Shown piece by piece: positions 35,486 through 45,200 of a stretch of 64,000 nucleotides of DNA. This stretch comes from JACJYM01 sp965230495 (lineage in GTDB: Bacteria; Bacteroidota; Bacteroidia; Chitinophagales; Saprospiraceae), in NCBI GenBank assembly GCA_965230495.1, contig OZ246004.1:1674001-1738000 (forward strand). Direction: 5' to 3'. How positions within the stretch are numbered: the first letter of the stretch is position 1; each line of letters begins with the position of its first letter. The position numbers were made by a program, and so were the translations under genes. The notes under the pieces are model-generated. The model was not told the origin of the DNA. It saw only the letters and a program-made list of their open reading frames with translations, and did not search any database.

Positions 35486-37018
35486 TTACCGAGGAATCAG
35501 GGTAAACTCTACCCTTCTATTTAATAATCTACCATTTAAAGTGGCATTATCTGCTATTGGTCTGCTCTCACCATATCCTGCGTGACTCATCCTTCCAGGA
35601 ACTATTCCCTGATTTACAAGAAAATCATAACATGATTTAGCTCTTCTTTCTGACAAGGATTGGTTAGCAGCAGCATTACCAGTATTATCAGTATGCCCGC
35701 TTATACTCAAATTATAATCAGGATATCTCTTCAAAATATCTCCAATCTGTCTCAAGATTTGGTACGATTCTGCCTTTAAAGTTGATCTTCCAGTGTCAAA
35801 CTGTACAGATCTCATGGCTATATCCAACGTTTCTCTATCTGCTTTTGCTATTTCTGGACATCCTCCTGTAGCAACTGATCCCGCACTGTTAGGACATTTG
35901 TCTACACTATCATCCAGACCATCACCATCACTATCCGGACATCCATTATAAACACTTGGTCCTTGTTGTGAAGGACATTTATCATCCGGATCTGCTATTC
36001 CATCTCCATCGCTATCTGGACATCCTGCTAAACTTTGCAGTCCTTTAACATTAGGACATCTATCTACTCTGTCTAAAACGCCATCATTGTCTTTATCCTC
36101 TGTTGGACAGCCTCCATTATCTGCTACTCCTCTCTGATCTGGACATTTATCCAAATTATCAGCAACACCATCTCCATCGCTATCTGAAACAGGACATCCA
36201 TTGAGATCAGAAACACCAAAAACATCTGGGCATTCGTCCTCTTTATCTGCTATTCCGTCTCCATCAGCATCAGGACATCCGTTTGTTACCATTAACCCAA
36301 ACTCATTTGGACATTTATCCTTAAAATCAGCAATCCCATCCCCATCAGTATCCGGGCATCCATTAAGTTCTTTTAGGCCTGCTTCTTGAGGACATAAATC
36401 TAATCGATCCTCTACACCATCTCCATCACTATCTATGAGTTCCTCCATTTCTTCCTTAACTTCTTCCTCCTCCATATTTCTCTTACCCCACAGATATGTA
36501 AATCCAATACCATGGTGTAAATTATTTCTATCTTCTGAGAAAGAGAATCTATATTCAGACTGGTAGTTAACGAAGCACTCATCACTTACTCTAAAATATA
36601 GACCAAATCCGAATGGAGCTTGTATATTAAATTCTCCAACTGATTCGGAAACACCTCCTAGTCCTGCCATAAAATAAGGAGTCACTTTAGATTCTTTTTT
36701 ATAAAACTGATATTGCAATTGCAAATCCAATCCAAAAATAGTCTTATGAGTCATATCCAAAGAATCACGATGAGCGTCAACTTCTCCCATTTTAAATGGG
36801 ATAACCAAATTTAGATTAGGCTGTAAGTTCTTCTGATATCCAACTTCAAAACCGTGATGATATTCCTTGAAACTGGTGATACTTCCTCCATTCTGTGATT
36901 GATAATCTACAAATAACTTCTTAAAGCTTATCCCTGATTTATAATTCGGGTTTTGTGCTTTAACACCAAATACTAATAATAAACAAGCCGAAATCAAAAT
37001 AGCCTTAATGCTCTTCAT
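35486..37018 (-). CDS. OmpA-family outer-membrane protein with thrombospondin type 3 repeats
   Basis: 510 residues: a signal peptide (to VKAQ), an N-terminal beta-barrel region (about 25-180), an acidic linker, seven Ca-binding TSP3 repeats (196-388), and a C-terminal OmpA domain (about 400-510; VQFDTGRSTLK, LSISGHTDNTGN, LSERRAKSCYDFL, NRRVEFTLIPR). It should span the outer membrane and bind peptidoglycan, with the repeats as a stiff calcium-dependent spacer. It is monocistronic. Confidence 0.92.
   Translation of the reverse strand: MKSIKAILISACLLLVFGVKAQNPNYKSGISFKKLFVDYQSQNGGSITSFKEYHHGFEVGYQKNLQPNLNLVIPFKMGEVDAHRDSLDMTHKTIFGLDLQLQYQFYKKESKVTPYFMAGLGGVSESVGEFNIQAPFGFGLYFRVSDECFVNYQSEYRFSFSEDRNNLHHGIGFTYLWGKRNMEEEEVKEEMEELIDSDGDGVEDRLDLCPQEAGLKELNGCPDTDGDGIADFKDKCPNEFGLMVTNGCPDADGDGIADKEDECPDVFGVSDLNGCPVSDSDGDGVADNLDKCPDQRGVADNGGCPTEDKDNDGVLDRVDRCPNVKGLQSLAGCPDSDGDGIADPDDKCPSQQGPSVYNGCPDSDGDGLDDSVDKCPNSAGSVATGGCPEIAKADRETLDIAMRSVQFDTGRSTLKAESYQILRQIGDILKRYPDYNLSISGHTDNTGNAAANQSLSERRAKSCYDFLVNQGIVPGRMSHAGYGESRPIADNATLNGRLLNRRVEFTLIPR
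35855..36433 (-). repeat. Seven TSP3 calcium-binding repeats
   Basis: Seven units of about 27 residues with the pattern DxDGDGxxDxxDxCP...G...NGCP, for example DTDGDGIADFKDKCP and DSDGDGLDDSVDKCP. Each unit has two cysteines and an Asp-rich Ca site. DNA identity between units is partial, so recombination between them is possible. Confidence 0.9.
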
Positions 37019-37225
37019 TCTTTTCTTTTTATATTCTTTCCATCGAAATTTTCAAACTCAAACAATAGGGGTCAAAAGCTTAAAAGTCATTTTCTTTACG
37101 TTATTTGACATACACCTATAATCATGCAAAATTAGAATTAATTATTATAATAATAAAGAATACAAATTAAATATTATAAAAAAATATAATATATAGTGTA
37201 TTAGTAACTAAATCTTATTATTTAA

Positions 37226-37735
37226 TCAATTCTTCAAATACTCAAAGTATCCTGTTTCTCGGTTCTTTTTTGCATTGTCCCATTTAAAGAAACGTCCATT
37301 CATAGCAAGATATATGCCCGGTCTCAAAACCTGTACAAAGGCTAGTGCACTTCCCAAGTTAAAAAAACCATCAGATGATGTTCCAAATGCATATGGGACC
37401 ATTGCTCCAGTCAATACAATAGTTTTTCCTTCCACCTTCCCTTTTGATAAGCTTTTAGCCGTTTCCACCATCGTATCAGTACCATGGGTAACGATAATCA
37501 TATCTGACTTAGAATATTCACAATTGTATAAAATTATCTGTCTTTCCGCCTCAGTCATTTCTAAAGAATCAATCATCATCAAGGTCTTGACATCAATATT
37601 CAAAGTGCATCGACCTCTTTCAAACATTGATTTCAGGTGTGTATCTTTAAAAAACAACTCACCTGTTATAAAATTGTATTCTTTATCAAATGTACCTCCA
37701 GTCACAAATACTTGAATAAACTTTTTCTCTTTCAT
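37226..37735 (-). CDS. Single-domain asparaginase-like protein
   Basis: 169 residues that match only the N-terminal domain of type I/II L-asparaginases. The catalytic threonines are present in TGGTFDK and in THGTDTM, with KTIVLTGAMVPY following. Normal asparaginases have about 330 residues and a C-terminal domain that completes the active site. The frame is intact with its own stop and it ends cleanly, so it looks like a genuine short family and not a broken gene. It begins 2 bp after the carboxylase stop and is surely co-transcribed. Confidence 0.78.
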   Translation of the reverse strand: MKEKKFIQVFVTGGTFDKEYNFITGELFFKDTHLKSMFERGRCTLNIDVKTLMMIDSLEMTEAERQIILYNCEYSKSDMIIVTHGTDTMVETAKSLSKGKVEGKTIVLTGAMVPYAFGTSSDGFFNLGSALAFVQVLRPGIYLAMNGRFFKWDNAKKNRETGYFEYLKN

Positions 37736-37737
37736 TT

Positions 37738-39279
37738 CTATAAAGGGATATTTCCATGTTTTTTGTTAGGCAATTCTTTTCTTTTACCTTCCAGAGATTT
37801 ATAGGCCCTGATCAATTTCTTTCTAGTATGAGACGGCATAACTATTTCATCAATAAAACCTCGAGCTGCCGCCCTGTATGGATTTGCAAACTTTTCTGAA
37901 TATTCCTTTTCCTTTTGTAGGGCTACCTTTTCCGGTTCCTTCGCATTTCTTATTTCATTCTTAAAAATAATCTCACTTGCCCCTTTAGCCCCCATAACCG
38001 CTATCTCAGCTGTAGGCCATGCATAGTTAAAATCTGCTCCAATATGTTTAGAATTCATCACATCATAAGCCCCACCATAAGCCTTTCTTGTAATCACGGT
38101 AATTTTAGGTACGGTGGCCTCACTCAGAGCATATAATAGCTTCGCTCCATTTGTGATAATAGCATTCCATTCCTGATCCGTCCCCGGCAAAAAACCGGGT
38201 ACATCAACTAATACTAAAAGAGGAATATTAAAAGCATCACAAAATCTTGTGAATCTCGCTCCTTTCTTTGAGCTCTCGACATCCAAAACACCTGCTAAAA
38301 AATTGGGTTGGTTTGCTACAATTCCCACTGACTTACCTCCAATTCTCGAAAAGCCTACTATTATATTTGCGGCAAATTCTTCATGAATTTCAAAGAATGA
38401 ATTTTCATCAACTATTCCCTTGATAACTTCCTTCATGTCATATGGCACTGTAGAAGACGCCGGAATGATTTTATTCAAATCTTCAATGATTTCCTCCCCA
38501 TACTCATAAGCCAAATCATCTACTTTCTCCTTCCAGTTCTGTGGCATATAGCTGAGAAGATTTTTTAGTTTTTCTAAGGCATCTAAATCATTCTGAGCTA
38601 CTAAATGAGTCACACCACTCTTGGAGGCATGTGCCTGAGCCCCACCTAACTCCTCTGCACTGACTTCCTCATTGGTCACCGTCTTAACAACATTGGGACC
38701 AGTTACAAACATATAACTCGTATGGTCCACCATCATTATAAAATCTGTCAATGCTGGAGAATAAACAGCTCCTCCTGCACAAGGTCCCATAATAACGGAC
38801 AACTGAGGAATAACTCCTGATGCCAAAGTATTTCGATAGAATATATCAGCATATCCCCCTAATGACTTCACTCCTTCCTGAATTCTTGCTCCTCCACTAT
38901 CGTTTAGACCTATAACTGGAGCACCATTCTGTAAAGCAAGGTCCATTATCTTACATATTTTTTCGGCATGTGTTTCACTTAACGACCCACCAAAAACAGT
39001 AAAATCTTGAGCATATATGTATACTAATCTTCCATTAATTTTCCCATAACCTGTTACCACTCCATCGCCAGGAATAATATTATCCTGCATTCCAAAATCA
39101 TAACTTCTATGTTCAACTAGCATCCCAACTTCTTCAAAAGACCCTATATCACAAAGTATTTCAATTCTTTCTCTTGCAGTAAGTTTGCCCTTTCCATGTT
39201 CTTTCTCAATTCTCTTTTCCCCTCCTCCTAATAAAGCCTGCTGTTTTTTCTCCTGCAGTTTTTTCAATATATCACTCAT
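37738..39279 (-). CDS. pccB: Acyl-CoA carboxylase carboxyltransferase subunit (propionyl-CoA type)
   Basis: 513 residues of the biotin-dependent carboxyltransferase family. Both crotonase-fold halves are seen: NDSGGARIQEGVKSLGGY with MGPCAGGAVYSPALTDF in the first, and VDVPGFLPGTDQEW with ITRKAYGGAYDVM in the second. It moves CO2 from biotin to propionyl-CoA, making methylmalonyl-CoA. The biotin carboxylase subunit is not in the window. Another acyl-CoA could be the substrate. Confidence 0.9.
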   Translation of the reverse strand: MSDILKKLQEKKQQALLGGGEKRIEKEHGKGKLTARERIEILCDIGSFEEVGMLVEHRSYDFGMQDNIIPGDGVVTGYGKINGRLVYIYAQDFTVFGGSLSETHAEKICKIMDLALQNGAPVIGLNDSGGARIQEGVKSLGGYADIFYRNTLASGVIPQLSVIMGPCAGGAVYSPALTDFIMMVDHTSYMFVTGPNVVKTVTNEEVSAEELGGAQAHASKSGVTHLVAQNDLDALEKLKNLLSYMPQNWKEKVDDLAYEYGEEIIEDLNKIIPASSTVPYDMKEVIKGIVDENSFFEIHEEFAANIIVGFSRIGGKSVGIVANQPNFLAGVLDVESSKKGARFTRFCDAFNIPLLVLVDVPGFLPGTDQEWNAIITNGAKLLYALSEATVPKITVITRKAYGGAYDVMNSKHIGADFNYAWPTAEIAVMGAKGASEIIFKNEIRNAKEPEKVALQKEKEYSEKFANPYRAAARGFIDEIVMPSHTRKKLIRAYKSLEGKRKELPNKKHGNIPL

Positions 39280-39467
39280 AGAAAATTGTTGAATTTACGA
39301 ATCTGTTTTAAAGCCCTTATAGCTATTTTTAGTTCCCGTTTGAAAATTTTGAAATCCAAAATTAAAAAATCAATTGAGCAATACTTCAAGATTAATTAGA
39401 AATAATACATTTGAGTCTATTTATACTTTTAATGTAGTGAACGTACTTCAAATCTTAATATTATAGC

Positions 39468-40670
39468 ATGCAAATAGCAACAATGTTATCCAACAGAATC
39501 CAGCAAATGGAAGAATCCGCGACCATAAAAATGGCACAAATGGCAAGGAATCTAAAAGAGCAAGGCGTTGATGTGATAAGTCTCAGTTTAGGAGAACCAG
39601 ATTTCGACACCCCAGAACATATTAAAATTGCTGCAAAAAAAGCCTTAGATGAAGGTTATACAAAATATACTCCTGTACCAGGACTTCTGGAATTAAGAAA
39701 GGCGATTTCGACAAAATTTAAAAATGAAAATGACCTAGCCTACGATGTAAATCAAATTGTTGTTTCTAATGGGGCAAAACAGTGTATTGCTAATATCTGC
39801 TTATCTATACTTAATCCCGGTGATGAGGTAATTATTTTAGCTCCCTATTGGGTTTCATATAGTTCTATTGTCAAAATATCGGAAGGTGTTCCTGTCATAC
39901 TATATGCAGGTATAGAACAAGACTACAAAGTAAGTCCGGATCAATTAAGAAATGCTATAACGGATAAAACCAAAATGATCATTTTTTCCTCACCATGTAA
40001 TCCCACCGGATCGGTGTATTTAGAAAATGAATTAAGAGCCATTGCCAAGGTATTGGAAGAACATGAGAATATACTTGTTGTTTCTGATGAAATCTATGAA
40101 CATATAAACTTTTCAGGAAACCATTTTAGTATCGGTTCTATTGAATCTATGAAAAATCGTACTGCCACTGTGAATGGTTTTTCAAAGGGCTTTAGTATGA
40201 CTGGATGGAGATTAGGTTATATGGGAGGGCCTAAATGGCTGGCAGCAGCTTGTAGCAAAATTCAAGGGCAGTTCACTTCCGGAGCCAATGCCTTTGGGCA
40301 GAGAGCCGGAATAGAAGCTCTTACTCAAAGCCTCTCACCTACCCATGAGATGGAAAAAGCTTTTTTACAAAGAAGGGACATGATGTTATCAATGCTATCA
40401 AATATTTCAGGACTTAAAGTAAATAAACCTTTAGGAGCCTTTTACATTTTCCCAGATGTAAGTCATTATTTTGGAAAATCTAGTGATTCTCATACTATAA
40501 ATAATGCCGATGACCTTGCGGACTATTTATTACAGGTAGCACACGTAGGGTTGGTAAGCGGATCTGCTTTCGGTGCACCCAACTGTATTCGTATATCCTA
40601 TGCAGCCTCAGAAGAGCAATTAAAGGAGGCAATAAAAAGGTTAGAATTCGCCCTATCTAAACTTCAATAA
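39468..40670 (+). CDS. aspC: Class I pyridoxal-phosphate aminotransferase (aspartate type)
   Basis: 400 residues, typical length. The PLP lysine is in NGFSKGFSMTGWRLGYMGG. Other markers are SLGEPDFDTPEHI, SNGAKQCIANICLSIL, SSPCNPTGSVY and VSDEIYEHI, with the substrate arginine in CIRISYAAS. It most likely interconverts aspartate and glutamate with their oxo-acids. It is monocistronic. Confidence 0.92.
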   Translation: MQIATMLSNRIQQMEESATIKMAQMARNLKEQGVDVISLSLGEPDFDTPEHIKIAAKKALDEGYTKYTPVPGLLELRKAISTKFKNENDLAYDVNQIVVSNGAKQCIANICLSILNPGDEVIILAPYWVSYSSIVKISEGVPVILYAGIEQDYKVSPDQLRNAITDKTKMIIFSSPCNPTGSVYLENELRAIAKVLEEHENILVVSDEIYEHINFSGNHFSIGSIESMKNRTATVNGFSKGFSMTGWRLGYMGGPKWLAAACSKIQGQFTSGANAFGQRAGIEALTQSLSPTHEMEKAFLQRRDMMLSMLSNISGLKVNKPLGAFYIFPDVSHYFGKSSDSHTINNADDLADYLLQVAHVGLVSGSAFGAPNCIRISYAASEEQLKEAIKRLEFALSKLQ

Positions 40671-40966
40671 TTAGTATCTAAAATTATTAATAGTTTATAG
40701 CTATTCTATACTTGAAGTCAGGCATTAGTTTGAAGACGTTCATAGCGTTTACTAAATCATATCTTACATATAATTCGAATTGTTGTTAAAAAAAACACTA
40801 TTTTAACTATTTATATTACATTTGAATAAAATGAACTTTTTTTGGTGAATTTTTCTGCTAAAAGGCAACTATACACTCCATAATTTCGCCTTTTACCCAG
40901 ATGTGCAAATAAATATTCGGCCTTATTCGCCTTTCTAACTTATTTAACACTTTTAAAGATTTGGTT
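40671..40966. other. Intergenic region with candidate promoter
   Basis: TACATTTG at 40817-40824 fits the Bacteroidota -7 element, though no clear TTG lies 19-21 bp upstream. A 7-bp perfect inverted repeat, AAAAGGC (40860-40866) and GCCTTTT (40888-40894), sits in the presumed leader of the beta-helix gene. I see nothing else. Confidence 0.35.
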
Positions 40967-42250
40967 ATGAAACAATCAACCATGCTAATTTGCTATCTAT
41001 TACTCAATTATTTCATAATTCCTCAATCTCTTTTTTCGCAGGTCGGAATCAATGAAACTGGTTCACCGCCAAATCCCTCCTCTATCCTTGATATATCCAG
41101 TGATTCCAAGGGTCTACTTATACCGAGAATGACAGAAACTGATAAAAATGGAATAGTATCACCAGCCCATTCTATGCTAATCTATCAAACCGATGCAAAA
41201 CCAGGCTTTTATTTTAACAATGGTACTCCCGCAGCTCCTATCTGGACCTTACTGGGAGGAGACTGTGAAGGTAGGATACCTATTGAATCTCTTCCCTATA
41301 CTATTTCTAGTAGTGGTTCTTATTATCTTACTGAAAGCTTAACTCAAGTTGGTACGGATAACGGCATTACAATAAGTACTTCCGATGTCACTCTTGATCT
41401 AAATGGGAATAGCCTTATGGGGAGCCCATCAGGCCCCACAAATGCGATTATAATTGATGGAGTGAGGTCCAGAATTAACATTATCAATGGTATAATCAAA
41501 GATTGGAATAATGGTATCTTAGGAACTTCCTGTAACAATTCATCTCTTAACAATTTACTAATATCTGATAATCAGGGAGAAGGTGCACGGCTCAATAATT
41601 CCATTAGTGTTTTTAATTGTCAGTTCGAAAACAATGGAAGTGATGGCCTTGACATAGGAGATTTTGGGATGGTCTACGATTGTAATTCTTCAAACAATTC
41701 TTTTGATGGAATAGAAACTGGTGACGAATCAATAGTTAAAAATTGTGTCGCTTCAGGAAACAACGGGTCTGGTTATAATTTAGGGAATAACATAAACATA
41801 ATCGATTGCCTAGCATCTTCAAATGGATCAAAAGGAATATCTACTGGCACAGGCTCTATCGTTAATTCATGTAATGCCATCGCTAATTCAGGTAATGGGT
41901 TTGAATTAAAATCAGGGACCATTGCATATAAGAACAATAGCAAATCCAACGGCAACCATGGCTTTGAGTTAGATTCCGATGTACAGATAACTAATAACAC
42001 TGCCGACAGTAATGATTCCTCTGGATTCTACACCTCCTTTTCCGACGGAAAAATAAAGGATAACCATAGTACAGATAATGGACAACATGGCTTTTTTATT
42101 GATGGCTCAGGCAATGTAATCACCAATAATACAGCCAGTGGAAACTCAGCTTCCAACTATTCTATCGGAATATCCAATACTGCCGGCACAATTATTAATA
42201 GCGGAACCATCAACACCAATGATAATCCCTATGCAAATATTGAGTTCTAA
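40967..42250 (+). CDS. Secreted right-handed beta-helix protein
   Basis: 427 residues from the ATG at 40967; a TTG two codons earlier is less likely. After a signal peptide (to SLFSQ) comes the module VGINETG, SSILDISS..KGLLIPRMT, SMLIYQTD and GFYFNNG, shared with the products of 1-755 and 8339-9235. The rest (about 115-427) is a chain of roughly 22-residue parallel beta-helix (PbH1-like) turns rich in Asn and Gly, such as NNSSLNNLLISDNQGEG and DGIETGDESIVKNCVAS. No T9SS sorting domain is seen. Such helices often bind or cleave polysaccharide. It precedes the giant PKD gene by 44 bp. Confidence 0.8.
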   Translation: MKQSTMLICYLLLNYFIIPQSLFSQVGINETGSPPNPSSILDISSDSKGLLIPRMTETDKNGIVSPAHSMLIYQTDAKPGFYFNNGTPAAPIWTLLGGDCEGRIPIESLPYTISSSGSYYLTESLTQVGTDNGITISTSDVTLDLNGNSLMGSPSGPTNAIIIDGVRSRINIINGIIKDWNNGILGTSCNNSSLNNLLISDNQGEGARLNNSISVFNCQFENNGSDGLDIGDFGMVYDCNSSNNSFDGIETGDESIVKNCVASGNNGSGYNLGNNINIIDCLASSNGSKGISTGTGSIVNSCNAIANSGNGFELKSGTIAYKNNSKSNGNHGFELDSDVQITNNTADSNDSSGFYTSFSDGKIKDNHSTDNGQHGFFIDGSGNVITNNTASGNSASNYSIGISNTAGTIINSGTINTNDNPYANIEF

Positions 42251-42294
42251 ACAAACAATTAAAACAAAGTAAAACAACTAATAATAAAACAATT

Positions 42295-45200
42295 ATGAAA
42301 AATATTACACGCCTCACACTTGCTTTTCTCTTACTTCCAAACTTTCTTATTTCTCAGAATGATGAGATCAATCCAGATACAATTTGCATATTTATGAATG
42401 ACCCTCAACCCTTTTCAGTCGTAGAAAACGACCCTTATTTTATGATGACTGGAGAAGCACCTAAGTTTTGTGAAGATTTCCAATCGGAATGCGTAAGACT
42501 TACTTCCAATGGAATTTTAACCTTGATTAGTGATAATGAAATGTGTTGTGGTTCTTTTGAAATACCATATGGATACAAAGACTGTACCGTTGTATCCGCC
42601 ATATATTTAACCATTAAATGCGAAGAACCTAAACCAGAGTGTAGTATTATAAATCTGGACGACTATAAGAACTACAATTCAGAACCCAATGGCAACAAAT
42701 CCTTAATACACGCTTGCGACTCAAACTCTGTAATATATTATGTATCCGAATTACCAGGATACTCCTACTCATGGGATTTAGCTGGAATACCATTTACGAC
42801 TTTAGGTAGTGGAGAGATTGAAGTTCTATGGCCTGGGACTGGCTCCTATTCAATGGTGTTAACTGAATCAAATGGCAGCAATACCAATACTTACACTTTT
42901 TGCATTGAAGTACTCGAGTCACCATCTGCTAATTTTGAGATCATAAACGACTGTGGATGTTTAAACTCACCAGTTTCATTTACAAATACAAGTATTGGTG
43001 GAAATGACTTCTTCTGGGATTTCGGTGATGGAAATTTTTCGTCAGATTTTTCGGCTACACACACTTATACCAGTCCAGGTATTTATGATGTTACTTTGTA
43101 CGTTACTCAGGACAATTTCTCCAAAGATGGCAGTCCCTTGTGTTGCTGTACTGATTCCATTGTTCAACAAATTAAGATAGAACCTCTAGAGGGGCCTGAG
43201 ATATTTTGTATTTCCACCTTATGTGAAGGTGACTCTACCAAATACTGGACTGATGCAGAAAACTGTGACTATAACTGGAGTGCTATGGACGCTTCTGGAA
43301 ATGCTGTTAGTATTATTGGGTCAACTACCAGTGATACTATTTGCATAGTCTGGGAAGAAGGTCCTTTTGGAATCGTCACTTTAGAAGTGGATAATTGTGA
43401 CGAAGATTTTTGTGAGCAACCGGTATCGGCAATAATCCCCATAATACAAGATACTTCTCAAATTGTTGGTGACGATGTAGTATGTGCATATTCATTTAAT
43501 TACTACTCCTTACCCAAATGGCCATCTGTTGAATATGAATGGTCCATTGATCCTGTTGGAATAGGGGCTATTGTATCAGGCCAAGGAACTAACAGTATTG
43601 TAATAGATTGGTATGCCGCTCCAAATTCAGCAATTATAAATGTTAGTTATTACAGTGATTTCTTGGGCGGCCTTCCTAATCATTCTCAATCAGATTGTGC
43701 TGGTATAGCCTCATTAGAGATTGATATTTTGCCCGAATATGATTTAATAAGTCCTAGCACTAAATTTTGTATTGACGATATGCTGACATTTTCAACTACG
43801 ATACCTTCTATCAATGGATTCACTTGGGAAGTTTATCCTTCACCCGGAGTCATTACTGGCTTAGGTAATACTCCACTAAATATTTCCTTTAGCAATTCGG
43901 GATCTTATGAAGTAATCGTTTATCCCAACTTTCCAAATCCTTTTTGTAATGACACACTGCGTCAAATTATTGAGATTTTGGAAGTACCACTTGCTGATAG
44001 TATTACTGGACCAAAAGAAATTTGTCCAAATGAAACCCATACTTATTTTGGACACACATCAACCAATAATACATTAATGGAATGGTTTGTGGAGGGAGGA
44101 TCTTTTACTAGTGGAAACTTAGGAAATCCTGTAACTGTTGATTGGGGAGTCTCAGGGCCATACAAAATTGGATTAAGACAGATATTACAATCTAATCCTA
44201 TGTGCCCTTCCGATACTATTTTTTGTTCAATTTCAGAAAAAGAACTACTCCCCCCAACATCTATTACGAGCTCTGTTAATTGCGTTAATGAAGTTCAATC
44301 GTATACAGTTCTCCCTGCTCAACATGGCGATGCGTATTTCGATTGGTCAGTTTCTCCACCAGCTTCAGGAAGCATTATTGATGGAAATGGTTCCCCCAAT
44401 ATAGATATACAATGGAACAACACTCCGGGAATAGTCACAATCACCTGTATTATAACACTTTGTGATGACAACTACACTATTATGGAAACTATCAATTTAA
44501 ACAAGGCTACTATTCCCAATATAACGCAGTCAGGATTTTTATGTCCCGGCGGAAATGCCAGCCTGGATGCAGGATCAGGTTATATAAACTATGATTGGTC
44601 TCCAGGTGGGAGTGGTAATCCATTAAGTATTTCTTCACCTGGAAATTACATAGTTACCGTAACAGACATGAATGGATGCACAGCCGTTAATAATTTTGAG
44701 GCCGTAGAGCACGCTCTTCCCATAGTGGGAATTTCAACGCCAGATATACTTCCTTTATGTGTTGGGACAGGAGGCACCGTAGAAATTCATGGTTTGGACG
44801 GTGGTGTTTCAATTGAATGGTTTAAAAATGGTGTTTCACAAGGACCGGGAAGTCCGGACCCTGCAATTATCACTCATACGAATACTAATGTTGTTGCTTC
44901 GTTCACTTATTATTATATAGCTACTGATTTAGTAACGGGTTGTACCAATCAAAGTGACAATCTAGTTGTTAATCAAGTAATCTGTGGAGGTGGAAGCGGT
45001 GGTTGTACTCCAGAGTCATATACACTTGATGTAACCAATACCAATTTAATGCCTATTTGTAACGAAGTAGAATTTATGGTTAGTTCAACTAATGTAACAC
45101 CTGTGGGATGGAATTTTGGAGACCCATCTGTAACATCTTATACCGGTACGGTAACCAATCCTATTGTCACATATGATGAAGCAGGATATTATGTTGCTAC

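Noticed and set aside
35482..35500. CTGATT...AATCAG inverted repeat between psd and the OmpA gene
   Set aside because: It is a 6-bp stem with no T-run that overlaps coding sequence; too weak to call a terminator.
37226..37735. Asparaginase pseudogene
   Set aside because: The frame is intact, both catalytic threonines are present and no remnant of a C-terminal domain follows, so a genuine short protein is more likely.
40840..40850. TTTGGTGAATT, resembling one LytTR half-site, before the beta-helix gene
   Set aside because: Only part of the half-site matches and there is no second copy 20 bp away.
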